The position numbers and the translations under genes are program-made. The notes beneath the pieces are model-generated. The model was not told where the DNA came from. It did no database searches and was given only the letters and a program-made list of their open reading frames with translations. A DNA stretch of 64,000 nucleotides, from NCBI RefSeq assembly GCF_001941625.1, contig NZ_CP016076.1, positions 6,122,001 to 6,186,000 of the forward strand, read 5' to 3'. Source of the DNA: Actinoalloteichus fjordicus (GTDB lineage Bacteria; Actinomycetota; Actinomycetes; Mycobacteriales; Pseudonocardiaceae). Positions 11,405 through 20,259 of the stretch are shown piece by piece (positions within the stretch are counted from its first letter, which is position 1; every line of letters begins with the position of its first letter).

Positions 11405-11502
11405 TCAAGGCCGATGAGTCTTGTCCCGCAGGTGCGGGTGGCCACACGTATTCCGAGGTCAAAGGCACGTGGCGCTGCACCAGATGCGGTCAGCCGATGT
11501 GA
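11401..11502 (+). CDS. 33-residue Cys-rich mini-protein
   Basis: ATG at 11401 overlaps the stop of the previous gene (ATGA). The frame encodes 33 residues beginning MIKADESCPAGAGGHTYSEV and ending WRCTRCGQPM. One Cys near the N-terminus, a His in GGHTY and a CxxC near the C-terminus make a plausible zinc ribbon. It is too short for a domain call. Overlap with a good upstream gene and the terminator 30 bases later support it being real. Confidence 0.6.
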   Translation: MIKADESCPAGAGGHTYSEVKGTWRCTRCGQPM

Positions 11503-11530
11503 CGAACAGCAAGGCCTGAACACAGCCGAG

Positions 11531-11568
11531 GGGCGGCTTCGACGGACTCCGGTTCGACGAAGCCGCCC
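11531..11568. terminator. Bidirectional terminator hairpin
   Basis: Perfect 11-bp arms GGGCGGCTTCG and CGAAGCCGCCC around a 16-base loop. It lies between the 11096-11502 genes and the converging gene ending at 11603, and can serve both strands. Confidence 0.75.
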
Positions 11569-11602
11569 TTCGCGCTGCTGGCGACCCATCTCGGTAACAC
11601 GG

Positions 11603-11917
11603 TCATTCCAGCCAGACGAGTTCGACGCGACGTCCCGCGCCGGTGCCGAGGCCGACCGAGTCCTCCGCGCGCCCCGAAGTCGCGAACAGGGTGCCGTCGG
11701 GATGGCAGAGCACGGACCGCCTCCCCATGGACAGGCCCCAGGCGAACACCACCGGGCCGTCGATGTCGTCCCGCAGCTCCCGCAGGGCGAACCTCCTCGG
11801 CTCGTTCACCCGCGTGATCACCTCCTCGGCGAGGTGACCCGAGTGCCGCGCCCGGCTGGGCGACGGCCGGTGCTCCTCGGCCGCCGCCGGGATCGCCATA
11901 TCGTCATCCGGTGTCAT
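11603..11917 (-). CDS. Hypothetical protein (104 aa) divergent from an XRE regulator
   Basis: Unknown function. After a charged N-terminus the middle reads RFALRELRDDIDGPVVFAWGLSMGRRSVLCHPDGTLFATSGRAEDSV. ATG 11917 is chosen because AAGGGGAG is 7 bases upstream; the longer frame to 11956 has no ribosome site. It is divergent from the helix-turn-helix gene at 12070 with an AT-rich 150-base gap between them, so it may be a target or third member of that XRE/DUF397 locus. Confidence 0.6.
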   Translation of the reverse strand: MTPDDDMAIPAAAEEHRPSPSRARHSGHLAEEVITRVNEPRRFALRELRDDIDGPVVFAWGLSMGRRSVLCHPDGTLFATSGRAEDSVGLGTGAGRRVELVWLE

Positions 11918-12069
11918 CGGCACACTCCCCTTCATCTCGATTGCGATGCGTGTCACAGTACTCGCACTAATATAAATAGTTACTCACTCAATCGTGTAAT
12001 TGATCTAGGAGACGACCCGGTGGTTGGCTCTGGACGACCACCATCCACGCCAAGCCAGGGAGCACACGA

Positions 12070-12933
12070 ATGGCACCGGAGTCGCCGACCATCGCAATCT
12101 GGGAACTGGGACTCCGGCTGCGCGAACGGCGCTACCTCCTCGGGCTCACCGCCACCGAGTCGGGCAGGCTGGCCCGCTGCACTCAGGCACACGTCTCGGA
12201 GATCGAACGCGGCCGCACCCGAGCCACCAAGGACAAGCTGACCCGCCTGATCAAGGCATACGAGTTCGACGCCGACGAGACGGCCGAGCTGTGGAAGCTG
12301 CACGAACACGGCGGACAGCGCGGCTGGTGGAACAAGTACACCGGGATCTTCAGCAATGAGCTCCTGCGGTTCTTCGGCTACGAGCACGGCGCGGAGAGCG
12401 TGCGGACCTACAGCGGCGGGTTGATTCCCGGCCTGTTGCAGACCGAGGAGTACATCCGCGCCGTCATCCGAGGCGCCGCGCCGAACCTACGGTTGTCCGA
12501 GGAGGAGCTGCGCGTCACCGCCAGGAAGACGCGGCAGCAACGACTCGCTGGCGACGATCCACTGCACCTGACCGCCGTGATCAGCGAGGCGACCTTGCGG
12601 CAGCGCGTCGGCGGCATTGCCGTACTCCACGGTCAGCTCGAACACCTCATGACGCTCATGGAACAACATTCGGAGAACCTGGACGTTCGCGTGATCCCTT
12701 TCACGGCGGGCGGCTTCGACGCACTCGACGGCTCCAGCTTCCATCTCGTAGGTTTCGCGAGCCCACGGCTGCCGACGCTGGCATGGCAGGAGACGATCAC
12801 GTCCACTGCGCTGATCGATCACACGATGACCGTCCGGGAGTACACTCTGGCCTATCACCAGGCAGAAGAGCGCGCACTCGATCGCGAGGAATCCCTTCGC
12901 CTGATACGGGACGCCGCCAAGGAGTTGTCGTGA
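12070..12933 (+). CDS. XRE-family regulator with DUF5753 (Scr1-type)
   Basis: The 287-residue protein has an N-terminal helix-turn-helix (residues about 12-65; LRERRYLLGLTATESGRLARCTQAHVSEIERGRTRAT) followed by the DUF5753 region (SGGLIPGLLQTEEYIRAVI through VREYTLAYHQAEERAL). Such regulators are paired with DUF397 proteins throughout filamentous actinomycetes. The start of the next gene overlaps its stop by 4 bases (GTGA). The role is a DNA-binding switch of unknown target; a toxin-antitoxin-like function has been proposed for the family. Confidence 0.88.
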   Translation: MAPESPTIAIWELGLRLRERRYLLGLTATESGRLARCTQAHVSEIERGRTRATKDKLTRLIKAYEFDADETAELWKLHEHGGQRGWWNKYTGIFSNELLRFFGYEHGAESVRTYSGGLIPGLLQTEEYIRAVIRGAAPNLRLSEEELRVTARKTRQQRLAGDDPLHLTAVISEATLRQRVGGIAVLHGQLEHLMTLMEQHSENLDVRVIPFTAGGFDALDGSSFHLVGFASPRLPTLAWQETITSTALIDHTMTVREYTLAYHQAEERALDREESLRLIRDAAKELS

Positions 12934-13133
12934 TCAGCAGGTCTTCGAGCAGCCGGCCACACGACGCACAGTGGATCAAGTCCACCCGCAGTACGAACAA
13001 CGGCCACTGCGTCGAGATGCGCTTAAGCCGGCAGACCGTCGCCGTCCGCGACTCCAAGAACCCCGACGGCGCCGAACTCACCTTCCCGGCCACGGCATTC
13101 GGCGCCTTCCTCGCCGCCCTCAAGAACCGCTGA
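12930..13133 (+). CDS. DUF397 protein paired with XRE regulator
   Basis: A 67-residue protein with the full DUF397 pattern: AQWIKSTRSTNNGHCVEMRL, then VAVRDSKNPDGAELTFPATAFGAFLAALKN. GTG start overlaps the upstream stop codon (GTGA), so translation is coupled to the XRE gene. The partner relationship is inferred from this overlap and from the frequent pairing in the family. Confidence 0.9.
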   Translation: MISRSSSSRPHDAQWIKSTRSTNNGHCVEMRLSRQTVAVRDSKNPDGAELTFPATAFGAFLAALKNR

Positions 13134-13237
13134 GCCCGACTCGCCGCACGCGCCCCGCCGTCGGGCGCAGGCGCAGAGGCCGCCGACGCGTGTCTCGGGG
13201 TGCCGCATGCGCGTCGCCGGCCGAATCGCCGTCAGCG

Positions 13238-15406
13238 TCAGTTGGGCGCAAGTACCCCCGCCCGTTCCGGGTCGAAGCTCTGATAGCGCAGGCCGCCGTC
13301 GGAGGTCAGCGTCAACACCGTGCTCCTGGGCTCCACGCACTCGAACCCCTCGTTCGCGGTGCCCTGGTCCTCCTCGGTGAGGCTGATCTGTCCCTCGGCC
13401 GCGTGTTCGAACGTCAGCGTCGCCGCGCAGCCGCCCTCCGGCCGCAGGAACTCGCCGATCTCCTCGCCCGCCCCGCCGTTGGTCAGAGTCAGCTCGACGT
13501 CCACCGGTTCGGCGTCCTCGTCCTCGTCCTCGCCTGCGGGCAGCACGCTGCCTGCCCACTCGCCCGCGAAGCCTGCGGGGAGCGAGTCGAGGGCGGTCGC
13601 GAAGGTTCCGGACCGCTGCGGGTCATCGCTCGTGTAGCGGATCGTCCCGTCGGCCAGCAGGTCCACGGTCGTCGTCTCGGGCTCCGCGCAGTCCTCGTCG
13701 TCGTGCTCGGTCTCCAGGTCACGCTCATGGAATTCGAGCCGGGTGGCGGTGGCGGCGTCCAGGATGAGCGCCGCCGAACATCCGGAGACGGGCCGGGTGA
13801 AGGTGCCGACACTGCCGCCGACGTTCCCACCGGTGAGGCTGATGGTGGCGAACGCCGACTGTGAGTCGCCGTCGACGGTCTCGACCAGACCCGCCCAGTC
13901 GCCGATGAAGGCTCCCGGGACCTCCCCCACCGCAGCGTCATCGACCGGGGCGTCGTCGACCGGATCGGTCCCGCCGCCGCTGTCCCGATCGTCCTGGGCC
14001 GACCCGGTGCCCGGCACGGCCAGGCCGCCGCGCTGGCCCTGGCCGAGCAGGAAGGCGACTGCGGCGACGGCGACGACCACCAGCAGTGCCGCGACCGCGG
14101 TCAGCACCGCCGCACGTCGACGACCCGACGACCGGGGCGGTGCCGGTGCAGGCAGCGGCCCGGACGCCGAGGCCGCGGTGGGATGCATGGTCCTGGGCAC
14201 GGGATGGAAACCGGACTGGGTGGACGGGGAATGCGGCGAGCCCGCCTGCGACATCGCGTCGGCCGGATGCGGCTGGAGCCGGGTGTGGTGCGGGCTCCTG
14301 CCACCCGGCTGCCTGGCCGCAGCTTCGGGAACGGCCCGCCCCACCATCGGTTCGACGCCCGACACCAGGGTGTGCGGGACTCGGTTCGCGGGCGAGGAGG
14401 ACACCTTCGACCGGGTCGTCGGCGCGTCCAGGTCATCGGGCTCGTCCTGGGTCTCGACGACATCACCGGCGGCGAGGGCGACCGGGGCCGGCGTGCCCTG
14501 GCCGGGCGTCGCGGGCGACAGATCGGCCCGCAGGCCGCGCACCTGCTCCCGCTGCTCGGCGATCAGGTCGACGATCGACCGGGGTAACCAGGTGTCCCCG
14601 CTGTCGACCGGGCCGATCTGGGCCAGCAGGTCGTCCGGGGTGGGCCGGTCGGCGGGGTTCTTCGCGAGGCAGGGTTCGACGATCGCCCGCACCTCGGCGG
14701 GCAGCGAGTCCAGCTCCGGTTCGGAGTGCACGACCCGGTAGAGCAGCGTCGCCGAGGACGCCGTCCCGAAGGGGCCGGTGCCCGAGGCGGCGAAACACAG
14801 GGTGGCGCCCAGCGCGAAGACGTCCGAGGCCGTCGTGAGCTCGTCGCCCTCGACCTGTTCCGGCGACAGGAAGCCCGGCGAGCCCACCAGCATCCCGGTG
14901 GCGGTGAGGCCGCCGGTCGAGTCGGCGGCCCGGGTGATCCCGAAGTCGATGACGCGCGGGCCGTCCTCGGTGAGCAGCACGTTGGCCGGGGTCAGGTCGC
15001 GGTGGATCAGGTTGACGCGGTGCACCTCGCGCAGCGCGGCGGCCAGCCCCGCCGCCAGGGTGCGCACGGCGGACACCGGCAGCGGGCCGGTCTCGGCGAC
15101 CGCTCCCCGCAGCGAGGGCCCCGGCACGTAGACGGTGGCCAGCCAGGGCACCGTCGCCTCCGCGTCGGCATCCATCACCGGCGCGGTGTACGCACCGTTC
15201 ACCAGCCGGGCCGCCGCCACCTCCTGCCGGAACCGGCCTCGGAAGAGCGGGTCGACGACGAGATGCTGGTGGATCAGCTTGATCGCGACCGTGCGACCGT
15301 CGGAGGAGAGCGCCAGGTACACCCGGCCCATTCCCCCGGCCCCGAGCCTGCCGAACAGGCGATACCGCTCGATCGTCCTCGGATCGTCCTCCGCCAAGGA
15401 CTCCAT
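13238..15406 (-). CDS. Receptor-type Ser/Thr protein kinase (copy 1)
   Basis: 722 residues. Kinase domain about 14-275: Gly loop GRLGAGGMGRVY (19-30), Lys43, HRD at 135-137, DFG at 154-156, SPEQ. The Lys of HRDLKxxN is Thr here (HRDLTPAN). A Pro/Ser-rich linker, one membrane helix (about 433-453) and an outside domain follow. The outside part is two repeats of about 100 residues, each starting FxGxWAG and holding two Cys. ATG 15406 has GGGAG upstream. It probably senses an extracellular signal through the repeats and phosphorylates cytoplasmic proteins. A close paralogue lies directly upstream. Confidence 0.9.
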   Translation of the reverse strand: MESLAEDDPRTIERYRLFGRLGAGGMGRVYLALSSDGRTVAIKLIHQHLVVDPLFRGRFRQEVAAARLVNGAYTAPVMDADAEATVPWLATVYVPGPSLRGAVAETGPLPVSAVRTLAAGLAAALREVHRVNLIHRDLTPANVLLTEDGPRVIDFGITRAADSTGGLTATGMLVGSPGFLSPEQVEGDELTTASDVFALGATLCFAASGTGPFGTASSATLLYRVVHSEPELDSLPAEVRAIVEPCLAKNPADRPTPDDLLAQIGPVDSGDTWLPRSIVDLIAEQREQVRGLRADLSPATPGQGTPAPVALAAGDVVETQDEPDDLDAPTTRSKVSSSPANRVPHTLVSGVEPMVGRAVPEAAARQPGGRSPHHTRLQPHPADAMSQAGSPHSPSTQSGFHPVPRTMHPTAASASGPLPAPAPPRSSGRRRAAVLTAVAALLVVVAVAAVAFLLGQGQRGGLAVPGTGSAQDDRDSGGGTDPVDDAPVDDAAVGEVPGAFIGDWAGLVETVDGDSQSAFATISLTGGNVGGSVGTFTRPVSGCSAALILDAATATRLEFHERDLETEHDDEDCAEPETTTVDLLADGTIRYTSDDPQRSGTFATALDSLPAGFAGEWAGSVLPAGEDEDEDAEPVDVELTLTNGGAGEEIGEFLRPEGGCAATLTFEHAAEGQISLTEEDQGTANEGFECVEPRSTVLTLTSDGGLRYQSFDPERAGVLAPN

Positions 15407-15731
15407 GTCTCTCCCACCCTCGTCCCTGCTGATCACGGACGGCCGCCGTCAACGTCGTCACGCCTGACGAACCGGCCGCAGCGGCCGGGCCGTCAGTCGC
15501 GCCCCCGACGTCGACGAGAATCCCCTCTACTGACGTCCGGACCCCGATCGGCGTTCCCGAACGCGCCCGCCCGCGAAGGGACTTCTCGTTCGCGGCCCGT
15601 CAGACACCGATCATGCCTTCTCGGAGCGTCCTGTTCCGACCGCACCGGCGATGTGGCCGCCCGAACCGGCCGCCGACGGCGAAAGGAGAGGCCGAATCGA
15701 GACCGGATCTCGACCTCCGAGACCGCTGTCG
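15407..15731. other. Intergenic region between the two kinases
   Basis: No supported gene or clear terminator in these 325 bases. It must contain the promoter of the downstream kinase if the two are not co-transcribed. Confidence 0.4.
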
Positions 15732-17786
15732 TCACTGCTGGTCGAGCTGGCCGCGTAGCTCGGGGTCGGCACCGAAATAGTCCAGACTCTCGCCGTCGAA
15801 GGTCCGCAGAACCTCGCGCGCGGGCACAGTCGGACAGCCCTCGCCCTCGACCCTGATCTGTCTGACGGCAAGCCAGAACGGGTCCGCGTAGACGATCTCC
15901 GAGGCGTGGTGGCACCCGTCGGTGAGTTCGACGTACACCTCCGCGTTGTCGATCGACCCGGCAAGGATCTCGATCGACACGTCGGCGGTCGTCTCGGTCT
16001 CGGAGTCCCCATACCGCGCCCCGTCGACGGTGCCGGACCAGGCACCATGCAGCTCTTCGGGAACCTCGTCGAGCGACAGGGAAAGCTCCGAGGCCAGGGC
16101 GGGCTCGGTGGTCTCGTAGTACATCAGGCCCCTGTCGAGCGTCAGCGTCGTCGTCTCGGGCTGGGGACAGGTGTGCTCCTCGATCTGACTGTTCGCGACG
16201 GCTTCGGCGAGGGTCACCGTGTCGTCGTCGATCACGGCGGTCAACTCGAGAACGGCATCGCAACCGGACTCGAAGTGCAGCACGGTGCCGACCGCGCCGC
16301 CGACCACGCCGCCGTCTTCCAGGTTGATCACCACGTGTGAGTAGATCTCCTCGCTGTCCTCGGACGTCAGGTAGCCGGTCCACTCCCCGACGAAGTCTCC
16401 AGGCAGCGGGGCGGCGGGCGACTCCTCCGTCGACGCAGGCTCCTCGGCAGACGACTGGACGGAGGGGTCGCCCGGGCCCTGTGCCATTCCGGCGCCGCCG
16501 CGATCAGTGAGCGCGATGAGGCTCACCACGACGACGGCCACCAGGATGATCAGTGACGCGGTGAGGGCGGCGTATCTGGCCGAGCGCCGAGGCCGGTTCA
16601 TTCCGGGCGGGCCGAATATCGGCGAAGGGTGCGGATTCGGCCCGAAGCGCGGCGTGACGTGCCCCCATCCCGACCCCGGCGTCATCGGCGCGCCGCCGCC
16701 CGGGCCTGGCGCCCCGGAGCCGGGCGCGGCGCCCCCGACGGGTGTCGCCCCGTCCACCCACATCGACGGCGGCGGGACCGGCTGCGGCTGCCCAGGGCCA
16801 GCCTGCGGATGCGACCGGGTGCCCTGCGAGTGGCCGCCCGACGCGGTCGCCCGGTCGACCCTGGCCGTGACGTCGGCGTCCTCGGCTCCGGTCGGCTCTG
16901 TGCCGTCCCGGAGCACGCGAAGCTGGTCGTTCTGTTGTTCGATGAGGCTGCGCACCGGTCCGGGCAGCCAGGACAGCCCGCCGCGCACCGAGCCGAGGAG
17001 ATCCAGCAACTGCTCCGGCGTGGGTCGCAGCTCGGGCTGCCTGGCCAGGCAGGGTGCGACGATCGGGCGCAGCTCCGACGGCAGCTCGCCGATCAGCGGC
17101 TCGGTGTGCACGACCCGGTAGAGCAACGCGGCCGAGGAGACCTTGCCGAAGGGACCCGTTCCGACGGCGGCGAAGAAGAGGGCGGCACCGAAGGAGAAGA
17201 CATCGGAGGCCGAGGTCAGATCACGGCCCTCGACCTGCTCCGGCGACATGAACCCCGGCGAACCGATGATCACCCCGGTTCCGGTCAGCTCCGTCCCGGT
17301 CTCGATCGCCTTGGTGATCCCGAAATCGATGACCCGAGGCCCGTCATCGGTGAGCAGCACGTTGGCCGGGGTGAGGTCGCGGTGGACGAGCCCGGCGCGG
17401 TGCACCTCGCGCAGCGCGGCGGCCAGTCCGACGGCCAGGGTGCGCACCGAGGCGACCGGCAGCGGACCGTGCGTCCGGACGGCGTCCCGCAGCGACGGAC
17501 CCGGCACGTACACCGTGGCCAGCCACGGTAGCTCCGCCTCGGCATCGGCGTCCATCACCGCCGCCGTGTAGGCGCCGCTCACCCGGCGAGCGGCGTCGAC
17601 CTCCCGACGGAACCGGCTGCGGAACATCGGATCGGCCACCAGCTCGCGATGGATCACTTTGATCGCGACGACCCGACCGTCCGTGGACAACGCCAGGTAG
17701 ACGCGTCCCATCCCACCGGAGCCGAGCCTGCCCACCAGCCGGTAGCGGCCGATGGCCTGCGGATCTTCGCGTTCTAAGGGCTCCAT
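15732..17786 (-). CDS. Receptor-type Ser/Thr protein kinase (copy 2)
   Basis: 684 residues with the same plan as the neighbouring kinase and no gaps between them over the first 140 residues (Gly loop 19-30, Lys43, HRDLTPAN at 135-142). The linker is Gly/Pro-rich. A membrane helix lies at about 402-425 and the outside part again has two FVGEWTG/LHGAWSG repeats, each with a Cys pair. ATG 17786 has GGGGAG upstream; the longer open frame to 18209 is not supported. The intracellular parts are well conserved and the ectodomains more diverged, which suggests duplication followed by change in ligand. Confidence 0.9.
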   Translation of the reverse strand: MEPLEREDPQAIGRYRLVGRLGSGGMGRVYLALSTDGRVVAIKVIHRELVADPMFRSRFRREVDAARRVSGAYTAAVMDADAEAELPWLATVYVPGPSLRDAVRTHGPLPVASVRTLAVGLAAALREVHRAGLVHRDLTPANVLLTDDGPRVIDFGITKAIETGTELTGTGVIIGSPGFMSPEQVEGRDLTSASDVFSFGAALFFAAVGTGPFGKVSSAALLYRVVHTEPLIGELPSELRPIVAPCLARQPELRPTPEQLLDLLGSVRGGLSWLPGPVRSLIEQQNDQLRVLRDGTEPTGAEDADVTARVDRATASGGHSQGTRSHPQAGPGQPQPVPPPSMWVDGATPVGGAAPGSGAPGPGGGAPMTPGSGWGHVTPRFGPNPHPSPIFGPPGMNRPRRSARYAALTASLIILVAVVVVSLIALTDRGGAGMAQGPGDPSVQSSAEEPASTEESPAAPLPGDFVGEWTGYLTSEDSEEIYSHVVINLEDGGVVGGAVGTVLHFESGCDAVLELTAVIDDDTVTLAEAVANSQIEEHTCPQPETTTLTLDRGLMYYETTEPALASELSLSLDEVPEELHGAWSGTVDGARYGDSETETTADVSIEILAGSIDNAEVYVELTDGCHHASEIVYADPFWLAVRQIRVEGEGCPTVPAREVLRTFDGESLDYFGADPELRGQLDQQ

Positions 17787-18426
17787 GCTCTCCCCTGGTT
17801 CGTCCGTCGGGGTCACCGTGACGCTACCGAGACGACTGCGGGCACGGGATCGGCGCCGCGTGCGACGAGCACGACCGAGTACGAGGCGAGCCCGCTGGTC
17901 ACGCGGCGAATCGGGTGGCCGCCCGGAACCGACGGCCGGTGGGCCACGCGGCGGGGCGTCCGTGCGAGACCGTCCCCTCCGAACGGCGAGGTGAGCGAGT
18001 CCGGGCAGCGACGACCTTACGTCGCCCGCCCCGGTCTCGGACGCGAAATTCGAGGACTCGGCCGACACCGGCAGGGCGTGCTTCGGCGCTGTGCCGGAAC
18101 GCCGAGACCTCCGGCTGTCTGCGAGCGCCCGAGGGTCGATGGCGGTGAAGTCCGCCGGGTCGGTCCCCCACGGTGCAGGCGCCGGGTCGACCGGTACCGC
18201 GTCCGGCAAGGCCAGGACCGCAAGGCCGCGCGCCCTTCAACACGCTCGGCGCGGCCCGGTGCCGATCACGTCGCACACCCGCGAAGGACGCCGCAGGCGC
18301 GAGGACTCGTTCGTCATCGCACGACCGAGATCGCGCGGACCCGCACCGCCTCCTCACCGTCAAGCCGACGAGAGACCTGCCCCGACGGAAACGCAAGGCC
18401 CGACGGCGAGGAGGCGTTCAACGTCT
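17787..18426. other. Intergenic region upstream of kinase 2
   Basis: 640 bases without a supported gene; overlapping GC-rich frames have no ribosome sites or domains. It should contain the kinase promoter, which I could not identify. Confidence 0.4.
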
Positions 18427-19533
18427 CTAGCGCAGGAGGAAGTAGACGGCCGCCGCAGCACCGGCCGCCACGACGAGACAGCTCACACCCGTGATGATCG
18501 GGCGTCGGTACCACGGCCTGCCGTTGTCCAGGGCGGCCCGGCCGGGTCCGGCGAAGACCAGTGCGGCGGCCAGGCCTGCCAGCACGGCCTCGAGCTCGAA
18601 CCCGCCGTCGGGGGTGAGGAAGAAGCCCTCGGCGAAGCGGAGGAGGATCACGTTGGCCATGACGGCGAGCAGACCGGCTGCGGCGAGCGGGGTGGCGAAC
18701 CCGAGGATGACGAGGGCACCGCCTGCCAGTTCGGTCACGCCGGTCACCCAGGCCAACAGCTCGGCCTGCTGGAAGCCCGACTGCGTCAGGTAGGCGGCGA
18801 AGCCGTCGATGCCCGGCCCGCCGAAGAGACCGAACACCTTCTGCGCTCCGTGCGCGACGAACACGCCGCCGAGCACCAGCCGGAGCACCAGCAGGCCGAC
18901 GTCGGTTCCCGCATTGGCGGGCAGGCTGGGCTTGTTCCAGCCGTCGAGCGGCTCCGGCTCGGTCAGCCGCGCCCGGTCGACCGAGTCGTCGTAATCGTCG
19001 TACTCGTTGTCGTAGTCGCCGTCGTAGTCGCCGTCAGCCTCGGGCCCGGCATCCCGGCGGCGGTCGCGCTGTCGGGCGGTGTCTCGGCCCCGGTCGGAGT
19101 CGCGGTCCCAGTCGTCATCCCGGTCTCGAACCGCGTCTCGATCCCGGTCTCGAACCGCGTCTCGGTCCTGGTCTCGGTCCCAGGTCTCGTCGCGGTCCCA
19201 GTCCTGATTCCGGTCGATGTGCCTGCCGAGGTCGGGGTCGACGCCCGCGCCCGGCTCCCGTCCCGGGTCACCTGCCGCCTCGGAGTAGCGGTCCTCGTCG
19301 TAGTCCGGTTCCGGCTCGTGGCGGCGGGCCCGCTCCGCCCCGTGATGCGATTCGGCCATCGCGTGCCTGCCCGCACGCTGTTGTGGCGCATAGTCCTGGT
19401 CCGGGCCCGCGCGGCCTGCCCCTGCGGAGACCCTCGCGGCGGCTGCGTCGAGCCCGAAATGATCGTGATCATCGGCGCGCCGCCTGCCGTATGGTCCGGC
19501 GGCTCCGCCTAATCCGTCGTCGGAGTTAGTCAC
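18427..19533 (-). CDS. DoxX-family membrane protein with Asp/Arg-rich N-terminal extension
   Basis: 368 residues. The last 170 are a four-helix DoxX domain (VGLLVLRLVLGGVFVAHGAQKVFGLFGG, then LAWVTGVTELAGGALVILGFATP, and further helices), most like mycobacterial Rv3005c, which sits at the same place. As I recall, Rv3005c joins a membrane oxidoreductase complex with SodA and SseA in thiol-redox defence; whether that holds here is unknown. The first 190 residues are hydrophilic, with an Asp/Arg repeat (WDRDxDRDAVRDRD) encoded by an 18-bp direct repeat near 19130-19170. The GTG start lacks a good ribosome site. Confidence 0.8.
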   Translation of the reverse strand: MTNSDDGLGGAAGPYGRRRADDHDHFGLDAAAARVSAGAGRAGPDQDYAPQQRAGRHAMAESHHGAERARRHEPEPDYDEDRYSEAAGDPGREPGAGVDPDLGRHIDRNQDWDRDETWDRDQDRDAVRDRDRDAVRDRDDDWDRDSDRGRDTARQRDRRRDAGPEADGDYDGDYDNEYDDYDDSVDRARLTEPEPLDGWNKPSLPANAGTDVGLLVLRLVLGGVFVAHGAQKVFGLFGGPGIDGFAAYLTQSGFQQAELLAWVTGVTELAGGALVILGFATPLAAAGLLAVMANVILLRFAEGFFLTPDGGFELEAVLAGLAAALVFAGPGRAALDNGRPWYRRPIITGVSCLVVAAGAAAAVYFLLR

Positions 19534-19642
19534 GGCCGGCAGCGTAGAGCCACCGATGCCGTGGAGGCGAGAGTCTGTCGCCGATCAGTCCGGCCGTCGC
19601 CGTTCTCCGGATCGGCCGAGTCGGCCCGTCGCCGCGCGCCGG

Positions 19643-20197
19643 TCAGCGGAAGAGGAACAGCACCACGGCGGTGATGATGCCGCCGAGCACCAGGAAGACG
19701 ATCGCGCTGCGCAGCGGGAAGCGGAAGTAGGGCCTGCCGTTGTCCAGCGCGAAGCGACCGGGCCCGGCGAAGACCAGGGCGGCCGTCGTGGCGGCGAGCA
19801 GCAGCTCGAAGGCGAAACCGCCCGTGCCGACCAGGAACAGGCCTTCGTCGAAGCGGAAGACGACGCCCGCCACCGAGATCCCGAGCAGCGGGACGGCCGC
19901 GAGCGCGGTCAGCAGGCCGATGATCACCAGCAGTCCGGCGGCGATCTCGACGACCGCCGTCATGGTCGCCAGCAGGCTGGTCTGGGTGAAGCCGTACTCG
20001 GCGAGGCTCTCGGCGAAGCCCGCCCGCCCCGGTGTCCCCGCCCAGCCGAAGAACTTCTCGGTGCCAGAGGCGATGAACAGGCCGCCGACGACGAGCCGGA
20101 GCAGCAACAGGCCGATGGCCGGACCCGGATCGGTGCCCTCGTGGCCCGCCGAGCCGGGCAGCGGACGGGTCTCTGAGTCGCCCAGGTTCGTCGTCAC
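19643..20197 (-). CDS. DoxX-family membrane protein
   Basis: 184 residues with four hydrophobic segments in a DoxX domain (IGLLLLRLVVGGLFIASGTEKFFGW; VVEIAAGLLVIIGLLTALAA; a segment around FELLLAATTAALVFAGPGRFALDNGRPY; FLVLGGIITAVVLFLF). It is a tandem paralogue of the longer DoxX protein 110 bases downstream, sharing the AALVFAGPGR-ALDNGRP block. Function is unknown beyond family membership. Confidence 0.85.
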   Translation of the reverse strand: MTTNLGDSETRPLPGSAGHEGTDPGPAIGLLLLRLVVGGLFIASGTEKFFGWAGTPGRAGFAESLAEYGFTQTSLLATMTAVVEIAAGLLVIIGLLTALAAVPLLGISVAGVVFRFDEGLFLVGTGGFAFELLLAATTAALVFAGPGRFALDNGRPYFRFPLRSAIVFLVLGGIITAVVLFLFR

Positions 20198-20259
20198 GCC
20201 TCACAGGGTAATGCCCGGATCACCCCGACACCCTCGGCGTCGGGTCAGATGAGGTCCGT

